Assembly: GCA_001512985.1 (NCBI GenBank) | Contig: LFRX01000001.1 | Span: 1 to 24,662 of the forward strand | DNA from: Acholeplasmatales bacterium DTU056 | GTDB lineage: Bacteria; Bacillota_I; Bacilli_A; ML615J-28; CAG-698 | Length of the DNA: 24,662 nucleotides | Reading direction: 5' to 3' | Part shown: positions 1 to 6,105 of the stretch, one piece after another | Position numbering within the stretch: the first letter of the stretch is position 1 | Layout of the letters: each line of letters opens with the position of its first letter | Program-made: the position numbers and the translations under genes | Notes under the pieces: model-generated | The model's input: only the letters and a program-made list of their open reading frames with translations | The model's database searches: none | Told to the model about the DNA's origin: nothing

Positions 1-581
1 TCTTGTCCACCAATTTGCATTTCACATTTTAAAACAGGATCTTGATACATCGTTAAAAAGTCAATAGATTGTAAAATCATATATGAAAACTCAGAATATG
101 AGATTCCATCTTCAAGTCGGGAACGCACACTTTCTTTTCCTAACATAAAGTTAACACTAAAGTGTTTCCCATAATCTCTTAGTAAGTCGATAACAGTAAT
201 TTTACTTAACCATTCAAAGTTATCAACACAAAAGGCTCGTTTGTTATCAAAATCAAAGAAGCGGCTTAATTGTTTTTTAAATAAACTCGACCATTTTTGG
301 ACTGTTTCAAAAGGATTTAAAGCACGCTCAGCTTTTTTACCACTTGGGTCCCCAATCAATCCTGTTCCACCACCAGTTAAAGCTATGATATTATGTCCTG
401 CTTTATAAAAACGAAGTAGTGTAATAATTGGTAATAAAGACCCGATATGTAAACTATCAGCTGTTGGGTCAAAACCACAATATAAAGTAATTGGTCCTTC
501 TTCCAATCTTTTGGCTAATTCTTCTTCATTAATAATATCATAAATTAGCCCGCGCCATTTTAACTCCTGCAATAAATTCAT
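1..581 (-). CDS. tyrS: Tyrosyl-tRNA synthetase, N-terminal part (cut by window edge)
   Basis: This gene charges tRNA-Tyr with tyrosine in the cytoplasm. About 193 N-terminal residues are visible and the 3' end lies outside the window. The reading shows the class I signature: CGFDPTADSLHIGSLLP (HIGH motif as HIGS), then LTGGGTGLIGDPSGK, and further on the tyrosine-pocket region with YSEFSYMILQ and the QIGGQ motif at the very edge. These are diagnostic of bacterial TyrRS. The start is the ATG at 579-581, with an AGGAG-type ribosome binding site at about 593-598. The gene follows ccpA on the same strand, separated by a hairpin terminator. The 88-bp gap has no T-box features (no AGGGTGG...CCGCG box), so if a T-box controls this tyrS it is not directly here. 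Assignment is firm. Confidence 0.96.
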   Translation of the reverse strand, partial: MNLLQELKWRGLIYDIINEEELAKRLEEGPITLYCGFDPTADSLHIGSLLPIITLLRFYKAGHNIIALTGGGTGLIGDPSGKKAERALNPFETVQKWSSLFKKQLSRFFDFDNKRAFCVDNFEWLSKITVIDLLRDYGKHFSVNFMLGKESVRSRLEDGISYSEFSYMILQSIDFLTMYQDPVLKCEMQIGGQ

Positions 582-616
582 AACGAATCAATCTCCTTTT
601 ATTGTCTAATAATTAA

Positions 617-637
617 AAGCCCTTAAGGAGAGGGCTT
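617..637 (-). terminator. Intrinsic terminator after ccpA
   Basis: On the minus strand a 7-bp stem, AAGCCCT / AGGGCTT, with a 7-nt loop is followed by TTAATT. It lies 33 bp past the ccpA stop and just before tyrS, so it should end the ccpA transcript. It could also act as an attenuator for tyrS, but no T-box elements support that. Confidence 0.75.
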
Positions 638-669
638 CTAAGAACGCAACTCAAACACTCTAGCTAATC

Positions 670-1665
670 TTAATTGCGAGTTGTTTCGCGCCAAATAATT
701 TTGTAATCGACCAATAAGTGTGGATTATCTGAATCAACAGTTAATCCTTCTTTCATTAATTTCGTTAATACTTCCATGGCTTGATTACCGATTTCATAAA
801 TTGGAATCTCAACACATGTCAATTTAGGGTTAGCCAATAATGCATATCTAGTGTTTTGGAAACCAATTACTTGTAATTGATCAGGTACTTTAATTCCTTT
901 ACGGATTGCGGAATTCATAAAGGAAATAGCCATTGAGTCACGAACTAACATCGCAACTTCTGGAACATGATGATCTAGATATTCACTAAAGAATTTTTCG
1001 TTAACAGCCAATTCTCCGCTCGAATAAATAATTTTAGGTTCAAGCCCATTTGCGACCATTGCTGCATGATAGCCTTTTTCCATTAGAATGTTAACGGAAT
1101 ACACACGTTCGTTACTTACGAACAAAATATCCTTGTTTCCACGGCGAATCATTTCTTCGGTTATCTGGTAAGCGCAACCTTGATAATCGATTCCCACACT
1201 ACCAAATTGTTCTCCTTTGGCTACTGAGTTAATAAATAGAACTGGAACTGGTGTGTTCTTAACTAACTCGTATACCTCCTGCGTCATTTCATCATTTAAA
1301 AATAAAATTCCGTCAACTGATGAAGCTATCACTTCTGCCCAAAAATCTTTCGCACGGGTTGGGTCGTCATTAACAAATAAGCGTATTGTATATCCATACT
1401 TCTGGGCGCTGTCACTTACACCTTGTATCATTTCCGCAACAGAAGCTCTTGTTAGTTTAGGAACAACAATGGCAACTGTAGTAGAACGACGTGAAGCAAG
1501 CCCACGAGCATTAGCGTTTGGTTTGTATCCTTTCTCACGAATAATTCTTAATACGCGTTCGCGTGTCTCCTTTTTAACTTTTTCTGGGTGATTTAAAACT
1601 CTTGAAACAGTCGCTAGTGATACACCTGCCGCTCCAGCAATATCATAAATTTTTGGTTGACTCAT
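670..1665 (-). CDS. ccpA: LacI-family regulator, probable catabolite control protein A (divergent)
   Basis: A DNA-binding transcriptional regulator of 331 residues, the usual LacI/CcpA length. Residues 6-25 form the LacI helix-turn-helix (DIAGAAGVSLATVSRVLNH), followed by the hinge with GYKPNANARGLASRRS and then a periplasmic-binding-protein-like core. The CcpA call rests on family similarity and on its place between tyrS and murC, as in Bacillus. CcpA acts with HPr-Ser-P on cre sites to mediate carbon catabolite control. Here the core is divergent: the usual IGFDNTR reads IGFQNTR, and the TDxxAxG element reads RDSMAIS. It could therefore respond to a different ligand or be another LacI paralogue. 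The start ATG at 1663-1665 has an AGGGGTGAG ribosome site. It has its own sigma-A promoter and a downstream terminator. Confidence 0.75.
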   Translation of the reverse strand: MSQPKIYDIAGAAGVSLATVSRVLNHPEKVKKETRERVLRIIREKGYKPNANARGLASRRSTTVAIVVPKLTRASVAEMIQGVSDSAQKYGYTIRLFVNDDPTRAKDFWAEVIASSVDGILFLNDEMTQEVYELVKNTPVPVLFINSVAKGEQFGSVGIDYQGCAYQITEEMIRRGNKDILFVSNERVYSVNILMEKGYHAAMVANGLEPKIIYSSGELAVNEKFFSEYLDHHVPEVAMLVRDSMAISFMNSAIRKGIKVPDQLQVIGFQNTRYALLANPKLTCVEIPIYEIGNQAMEVLTKLMKEGLTVDSDNPHLLVDYKIIWRETTRN

Positions 1666-1690
1666 TTCTTCTCACCCCTTTTTTGTATAT

Positions 1691-1719
1691 ATAATATCAT
1701 ATTATTTTTCATATATCAA
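1691..1719 (-). promoter_or_regulatory. Sigma-A promoter for ccpA
   Basis: -35 TTGATA (1714-1719), 17-bp spacer, -10 TATTAT (1691-1696), about 25 bp upstream of the ccpA start. Both boxes differ from consensus at only one position. Confidence 0.75.
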
Positions 1720-1747
1720 GTAAATTATGAAAAAATATTCTTCATTT

Positions 1748-1763
1748 TCAAAAAACGTTTTCA
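1748..1763 (-). promoter_or_regulatory. cre-like half-palindrome upstream of the ccpA promoter
   Basis: The minus strand reads TGAAAACGTTTTTTGA. It contains a 10-bp perfect palindrome, AAAACGTTTT, centred on the CG expected of LacI/CcpA operators. It matches the left half and centre of the cre consensus but lacks the CA of the right half. It overlaps the murC stop codon and sits about 30 bp upstream of the ccpA -35 box. That position would suit autoregulation, as reported for other ccpA genes. This is a weak call by motif only. Confidence 0.3.
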
Positions 1764-3032
1764 TATTATTGATTTTATGTGTTTACTAACATCTCCAGCC
1801 CCCAAAAATAAAATACATGCATTATGCATTTTGGAAATTTGTTTTAAAACCTGAACATTAAATCTTTTCGCATTTGAAAATTGTTTTAAAATAAATTCTT
1901 CTTTTTCCTCATCATATTGTTCACGAACAGATGTAAAAGTTTTTTCTAAATAAAAAATATCTAAATCTTGAAAAGCTTCTTTAAATTCATTTAAGAGATG
2001 TAATGTCCGCGAATAGGTGTGCGGTTGGAAAATCACAATTAATTTTTTATCGGGATACTTTTGTTTAATGGCTTGCAAACACATTTTTATTTCCGTTGGA
2101 TGATGCGCATAATCATCAATTAGAATATTATCATAATAAAAATATTCTTCTTGTCGACGATATGGTTTTTGAAAATTAACAATTTTTTCTTGATAATTAA
2201 TGTTCTTAATCCCCATTGCCTCAAGAGTTGCTAGACAGGCTAAGACGTTATACACCATAAAAATACCTGGATAAGGAATATTTAATAATATGGTTTCATC
2301 TTGTTTATATACTTCTATTAAAAATCCATATTGATGTTGATCCTTAATGATCGCATAAACATCATTATTTGGATTTAATCCAAAAGTTATTTTATGGGGA
2401 TGACTAATTTTTTGACAATTAGAATCGTCGCCATTGATAATTAAACATTTTGCTCTATCACTTGCTTGTTGGAAGGAATGTAATACATCATCAACGGTTT
2501 TAAAAAAGTCTGGATGGTCCAATTCAATATTATTAATAACCAAATAATCAAATGTATAGTTTAAAAAGTGATTTTTATATTCACAAGCTTCAAATACAAA
2601 ATATTGATAATCCTTTACTCCTCCGCCCCGTCCGTCTCCGATAATATACGTTGTTTTATCTTTAGGAAGAAAATCTTTAATAAGGGATGTAACAGTAGTT
2701 TTACCGTGAGTTCCACTTACTCCAATTTTAGTTTTGTTAAAAAAATGCTCTATAAAGTTACTATAATAATATAGTTGATAACCTTGTTTTTTTATTTCAC
2801 TAACTTCAATATTATTATCATCATAGGCATGACTAGCAATATATATTTTATCAGCAGTAATATTGTCAGTACTAAATTCTAGTGGATATATATTTTTTTC
2901 AGTTAGTATTTTTGTGGTAAAATAATTTGTACTGTAATCACTTCCACTTACTTGATATCCTAAATCTTTTAAAGCACAAGCCAATGCACACATTCCTGTT
3001 CCCTTAATACCGATCAAATGGAAAACTTCCAT
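1761..3032 (-). CDS. murC: UDP-N-acetylmuramate--L-alanine ligase
   Basis: This enzyme adds L-alanine to UDP-MurNAc in an ATP-dependent step, the first amino-acid ligation of cytoplasmic peptidoglycan precursor synthesis. The protein has 423 residues, close to Firmicute MurC. Visible motifs are the N-terminal Rossmann loop HLIGIKGTGMCALA (5-18), the ATP-binding P-loop GTHGKTT (107-113), the Mur-ligase FEACEYKNHFL segment, NNIELDHPDFF, and the C-terminal DDYAHHPTEIK motif that separates MurC from MurD/E/F. The start ATG (3030-3032) has a GAGGTGGG ribosome site. No clear terminator follows, so some transcripts may read into ccpA. The upstream neighbour rplS ends in a strong terminator, so a murC promoter must lie in the 55-bp gap, but none is convincing. 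Confidence 0.95.
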   Translation of the reverse strand: MEVFHLIGIKGTGMCALACALKDLGYQVSGSDYSTNYFTTKILTEKNIYPLEFSTDNITADKIYIASHAYDDNNIEVSEIKKQGYQLYYYSNFIEHFFNKTKIGVSGTHGKTTVTSLIKDFLPKDKTTYIIGDGRGGGVKDYQYFVFEACEYKNHFLNYTFDYLVINNIELDHPDFFKTVDDVLHSFQQASDRAKCLIINGDDSNCQKISHPHKITFGLNPNNDVYAIIKDQHQYGFLIEVYKQDETILLNIPYPGIFMVYNVLACLATLEAMGIKNINYQEKIVNFQKPYRRQEEYFYYDNILIDDYAHHPTEIKMCLQAIKQKYPDKKLIVIFQPHTYSRTLHLLNEFKEAFQDLDIFYLEKTFTSVREQYDEEKEEFILKQFSNAKRFNVQVLKQISKMHNACILFLGAGDVSKHIKSII

Positions 3033-3085
3033 TTTCCCACCTCGATATTAATATATGACAAAAACATATATGGGTAACAAAAAAA

Positions 3086-3100
3086 AGCAGTTAGACTGCT
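3086..3100 (-). terminator. Intrinsic terminator after rplS
   Basis: 6-bp stem AGCAGT / ACTGCT with a 3-nt loop, flanked by long A and T runs on both sides (3079-3106), immediately after the rplS stop. By symmetry it could work in both directions. Confidence 0.85.
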
Positions 3101-3107
3101 TTTTTTG

Positions 3108-3455
3108 TTAACGAAGTTCTTTGATACGAGAAGCTTTTGTGGATAGTTTGCGAATGTAATGTAATTTGGCACGACGAACTTTCCCACGACGTACTACTTC
3201 GATTTGTGCAATATTTGGTGAATGAACTGGGAATGTTCTTTCGACACCTACACCGTAAGATACTTTACGGACAGTAAATGTTTCGCTAATTCCTGATCCA
3301 CGTCTTTTAATCACTAAACCTTCAAAAACTTGGATACGTTCACGATTACCTTCTTTAATTTTAACGTGAACTTTAACATTATCCCCAGGTCTAAATTCAG
3401 GGATATCTTGTTTCATATACTCTTTAGTGATTGATTGAATTAATTGTTGTGACAT
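3108..3455 (-). CDS. rplS: 50S ribosomal protein L19
   Basis: L19 is a structural protein of the large ribosomal subunit, at the interface with 30S. It has 115 residues, the usual length. Recognisable segments are PEFRPGDNVKVHVKIKEGNR, IQVFEGLVIKRRGSG, VERTFPVHSP and the basic C-terminus VRRGKVRRAKLHYIRKLS. The reading frame is open for 20 codons upstream, but those bases are the leader hairpin. The start is the ATG at 3453-3455, with AGGAG (3466-3470) ten bases upstream. The gene has its own promoter, leader and terminator, although it also closes the rpsP-to-rplS cluster. There is no terminator between the upstream protease gene and this one, so it probably also receives readthrough. Confidence 0.97.
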   Translation of the reverse strand: MSQQLIQSITKEYMKQDIPEFRPGDNVKVHVKIKEGNRERIQVFEGLVIKRRGSGISETFTVRKVSYGVGVERTFPVHSPNIAQIEVVRRGKVRRAKLHYIRKLSTKASRIKELR

Positions 3456-3477
3456 TTTTTCCACGCTCCTTCTACCA

Positions 3478-3539
3478 ATGTTCTTACTATTATCAAAACA
3501 ATAGCAGCGGAACATCGTGATTAGTTATTTAAAAATAAC
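3478..3539 (-). promoter_or_regulatory. L19-type ribosomal protein leader RNA
   Basis: The rplS 5' UTR folds into a main hairpin. The outer stem is ATGTTC (3510-3515) with GAACAT (3478-3483); the inner stem is CTATT (3500-3504 on the complement) with AATAG. A second 5-bp stem, GTTAT/ATAAC (3524-3539), lies nearer the transcription start. An L19 leader that binds its own product is established in Bacillales, and the layout (helix just upstream of the ribosome site, with the bulged CCGCTG) resembles it. The match is by eye only. Confidence 0.65.
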
Positions 3540-3546
3540 CTGTGTA

Positions 3547-3575
3547 ATTATACCATATATTAAATGACAATTCAA
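3547..3575 (-). promoter_or_regulatory. Sigma-A promoter for rplS
   Basis: -35 TTGAAT (3570-3575), 17-bp spacer, -10 TATAAT (3547-3552). It places transcription start near 3540, giving a leader of about 85 nt that contains the L19-type hairpins. Confidence 0.8.
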
Positions 3576-3611
3576 TAATAATTATTCTTTTTTTGTCTCT
3601 TTTATTATAAT

Positions 3612-4379
3612 TTATTGATTGTTGGCCAACTCAATGAACTCACGAATTTTAGATGCCGGTACAGCAATCCCTTGATTATTAGTTAAAGAACCAAAAGTAT
3701 TAATTCCAACAACCTCTTTTTTTAAATTAATTAACATTCCTCCACTGCTTCCATGATTAATAATAGCATCATGAATAATACATAAAAAAGTAACATTACT
3801 GCGAATACTATCACATTCCTTACATACTGGCACATCATACTTTAAAACAGATCCAACAGTTATTGTATTCTTTTGATTTTTTGGTTGTCCTATCGAAAAG
3901 ACGATTTCGTCTTTCTCTGGATCTTTTAAGGAAATATTTAAAACCGTTAAATTATTTGTTTTAACAAATTTAAAAATAGCAAGATCATAATTAGGATGAC
4001 TATATACATAAAAAGCTTGATATTCGTTATTTTTATAATCATTGACATAGTAATTTTTGGTTTTATAATCATCAGATATATACACAACATGGTTAGAAGT
4101 TAAAAAGTAATAATACTGATCATCGCTATGAAATATTACCCCGCTACCCTGATTAACAATATTTGGTGTACCAAGCCCAAAACGTGAATAATATCCATGG
4201 GCATATACGGTAAGATTAGCAGGCATAACTTCTAAAGAAATCTCATTTATTATTTTATATAATTCTTTAGGATCTTGGTTTTGCTCTAGAGAAGTAAAAT
4301 CATTAATATACTTACAACTGCTTAAAAATAAACTATTTATTACAACGATAATTAATAATAAATATTTCTTAACAATCAC
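3612..4379 (-). CDS. Predicted lipoprotein, trypsin-like serine protease
   Basis: A secreted, membrane-anchored protease-fold protein of about 255 residues, without a PDZ domain. Numbered from the GTG at 4377-4379, it begins MIVKKYLLL, a hydrophobic stretch and a lipobox LSSC (Cys22). The chymotrypsin-type triad is visible: His97 in LTSNHVV, Asp132 in NYDLAIF, Ser212 in HGSSGG (normally GNSGG). The C-terminal VVGINTFG and GIAVPASKI segments are typical of HtrA-like proteases. The start is uncertain. The GTG gives an ideal lipoprotein signal and an 11-bp overlap with the upstream gene, but poor Shine-Dalgarno. TTG 4397 has AAGGTG. ATG 4427 has AGGAGG at 5 bp, but those bases encode the conserved GGY of the upstream rhodanese. 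The substrate is unknown. It probably forms an operon with the rhodanese and trmD. Confidence 0.8.
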   Translation of the reverse strand: MIVKKYLLLIIVVINSLFLSSCKYINDFTSLEQNQDPKELYKIINEISLEVMPANLTVYAHGYYSRFGLGTPNIVNQGSGVIFHSDDQYYYFLTSNHVVYISDDYKTKNYYVNDYKNNEYQAFYVYSHPNYDLAIFKFVKTNNLTVLNISLKDPEKDEIVFSIGQPKNQKNTITVGSVLKYDVPVCKECDSIRSNVTFLCIIHDAIINHGSSGGMLINLKKEVVGINTFGSLTNNQGIAVPASKIREFIELANNQ

Positions 4380-4788
4380 AGCCCACTTCTGGTTCAAAAT
4401 CATCACCTTTTTGGTTAACATATTCATCGTAACCTCCTCTAAAATAATAGATATTTTTGAAGCCTTTTTTGGCCAATTGTGAGGCTGCTTCTTGTGCATC
4501 AATGGTGTTTTTGCTAATTAATACGATTATATCACTTTTTTTATAGTTGCTATATTTATTGGTAATATTATATATTGCTTGTTCAACCGGACTTAAATCG
4601 CCATTATCAATACATAAAAATCCCGGAATATGTCCATTAGAACATTCTTCATAAGTTCGCAAATCATATCGAACAACACTCTTAGCAATAATTTTATCAA
4701 ATTCGATAGCAGTACTAATTTCATGAGGTTGTGCTTTACAACCAACTAGAATGAAAATAAATAATAGGGTAATTATTATTTTTTTCAT
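4369..4788 (-). CDS. Rhodanese-like lipoprotein lacking the catalytic cysteine
   Basis: A 139-residue predicted lipoprotein. The signal peptide MKKIIITLLFIFILVGC ends in a lipobox (Cys17). A single rhodanese domain follows: VRYDLRTYEECSNGHIPG (39-56) is the CH2A-type motif, and FKNIYYFRGGYDEY (110-123) the end of the fold. The active-site loop, where catalytic members have CxxGxRS, reads VLISKNTIDAQEA (89-101) with no Cys, so sulfur transfer by the usual mechanism is unlikely. The protein ends in EVGCDC, a CxC pair that could bind metal or form a disulfide. Its ATG overlaps the trmD stop (ATGA), and its 3' end overlaps the protease gene, implying translational coupling. It is probably an extracytoplasmic binding or redox protein; its function is unknown. 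Confidence 0.82.
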   Translation of the reverse strand: MKKIIITLLFIFILVGCKAQPHEISTAIEFDKIIAKSVVRYDLRTYEECSNGHIPGFLCIDNGDLSPVEQAIYNITNKYSNYKKSDIIVLISKNTIDAQEAASQLAKKGFKNIYYFRGGYDEYVNQKGDDFEPEVGCDC

Positions 4789-5516
4789 AGTGATTGCCCT
4801 TTTTTTATTTTTTCTAAAAACTCCATATCTTCTTTAGTTAAATTAACTTTAGTTAATAAATCTGGCCGTTTGTGATAGGTTAATTCAAGCGACTTAAATC
4901 GACGCCATTTTCGAATTAATTCATGATTTCCGGATAGTAATACTTCTGGGACTTTATAACCATCAAATTCTTCAGGACGAGTATATTGAGGATATTCTAA
5001 TAATCCTTGTGAAAATGATTCATCGTGAATAGAGTCTTGATTACCTAAAACTCCTGGGAGTAACCGAACTACACTATCTAAAATTGCTAAGCTTGCAATT
5101 TCTCCACCTGTTAAAATAAAATCCCCAAGCGAAATCTCTTCATCGATATAGTTTGTAATGCGGTAGTCGATTCCCTCATAATGTCCACATATAATAATTA
5201 AATGTTCTTTTTGGGAAAGCTCATTTGCTTTAGTCTGATTATATGGTGTGCCATGTGGAGAGGTAATAATTTTGTAAGCTTGTGAATAGTTTGGGATATC
5301 ACGCAAACAATTAACAATTGGCTCAACACTAATTATCATTCCGGCTCCGCCACCATAACTATAATCATCAACTTTTTTATGTTTGTTGGTGGAGTAGTCA
5401 CGAAAATCGTAAATATTGATAGTAACCTTTTCTTTTTCTATTGCCCTCTTAATGATGGAAGAATTTAAGATTCCTTCAAACATTTCTGGAAAAAGGGTTA
5501 ATATATCTATTCTCAT
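4785..5516 (-). CDS. trmD: tRNA (guanine-N1)-methyltransferase
   Basis: TrmD methylates G37 at N1 next to the anticodon using SAM, preventing +1 frameshifting. It is cytoplasmic and dimeric, with a trefoil-knot SPOUT fold. The 243-residue length is standard. Visible motifs are MRIDILTLFPEMF (1-13), DDYSYGGGAGM (50-60), the knot segments SPHGTPYNQ (86-94) and GHYEGIDYR (111-119), and GDFILTGGE (131-139). Its ATG overlaps the rimM stop by 4 bp and its TGA overlaps the next ATG by 4 bp, so rimM, trmD and the rhodanese gene are tightly coupled. Confidence 0.97.
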   Translation of the reverse strand: MRIDILTLFPEMFEGILNSSIIKRAIEKEKVTINIYDFRDYSTNKHKKVDDYSYGGGAGMIISVEPIVNCLRDIPNYSQAYKIITSPHGTPYNQTKANELSQKEHLIIICGHYEGIDYRITNYIDEEISLGDFILTGGEIASLAILDSVVRLLPGVLGNQDSIHDESFSQGLLEYPQYTRPEEFDGYKVPEVLLSGNHELIRKWRRFKSLELTYHKRPDLLTKVNLTKEDMEFLEKIKKGQSL

Positions 5517-6016
5517 AATAGTCCTTCAATTGGATCAATAATGATAATTTTTTCTTCGCAATTAACTTCTTTAACAAATTCATCATTAAAAGGAACTAAG
5601 GATTTCTTATTATCCTGCTTGATTTTTAAAATTGTCCCTTGAGGAAGATCTAAAAGGTCTACTACTATTCCAATATAATTATTGTTGATATCATATACTT
5701 TGCAATCTAAAAGTTCTTGATAATAGTATTCATCATCTGGCAATTCTTCTACACTATCATAATTAACATAGACATCTAAATCTACAAATTCTAAAACATC
5801 ATTGATATTTTTATAATTATTAAAAGTAATTAAATCTAATCCTTTATGAACACGATGGCTTTGAATAGTAATCGGAATAAAGTCATTATTTTTCTTAACA
5901 TATAAAGTATTGCCAATTTTAAATCGTTCTTCTTTAAAATCCGAATTTGAAGATATTTTTACCTCACCTTTTATTCCATGTGTTCCAACAATTTTTCCAA
6001 ACAATACTAAATTCAT
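5513..6016 (-). CDS. rimM: 16S rRNA processing / ribosome maturation factor RimM
   Basis: RimM assists maturation of the 30S head by binding S19. The protein has 167 residues, with the N-terminal signature FGKIVGTHGIKGEVK (6-20) and the C-terminal PRC-barrel segment ending in VPFNDEFVKEVN and IDPIEGLL. The start is the ATG at 6014-6016, since AGGAG (6024-6028) is 7 bp upstream; an ATG six bases further upstream would be buried in the ribosome site. It is the first gene of a coupled unit with trmD and has its own promoter in the short gap after cadA. Confidence 0.95.
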   Translation of the reverse strand: MNLVLFGKIVGTHGIKGEVKISSNSDFKEERFKIGNTLYVKKNNDFIPITIQSHRVHKGLDLITFNNYKNINDVLEFVDLDVYVNYDSVEELPDDEYYYQELLDCKVYDINNNYIGIVVDLLDLPQGTILKIKQDNKKSLVPFNDEFVKEVNCEEKIIIIDPIEGLL

Positions 6017-6038
6017 AACCATTCTCCTTTTCAAATTA

Positions 6039-6067
6039 ATTATATCATATTAAAAAACATTTTGCTA
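6039..6067 (-). promoter_or_regulatory. Probable sigma-A promoter for rimM-trmD
   Basis: -10 TATAAT (6039-6044) with a 17-bp spacer to a weak -35, TAGCAA (6062-6067). It lies between the cadA terminator and the rimM ribosome site. A promoter is expected here because the inserted cadA gene ends in a terminator. Confidence 0.6.
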
Positions 6068-6083
6068 TGATGGATAAAAAGAA

Positions 6084-6105
6084 AAGAGCATTAGATAATG
6101 CTCTT
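6084..6105 (-). terminator. Intrinsic terminator of the zinc-efflux operon
   Basis: 9-bp stem AAGAGCATT / AATGCTCTT with a 4-nt loop, followed on the minus strand by TTTTCTTTTT. The 5' arm overlaps the cadA stop codon (6104-6106). Confidence 0.85.

Noticed and set aside
582..669. Possible T-box riboswitch before tyrS
   Set aside because: The gap is only 88 bp and has just a simple hairpin with T-run; no specifier loop or T-box sequence.
1217..1591. 124-residue plus-strand reading inside ccpA
   Set aside because: Antisense shadow of a firmly recognised gene; no family features or ribosome site.
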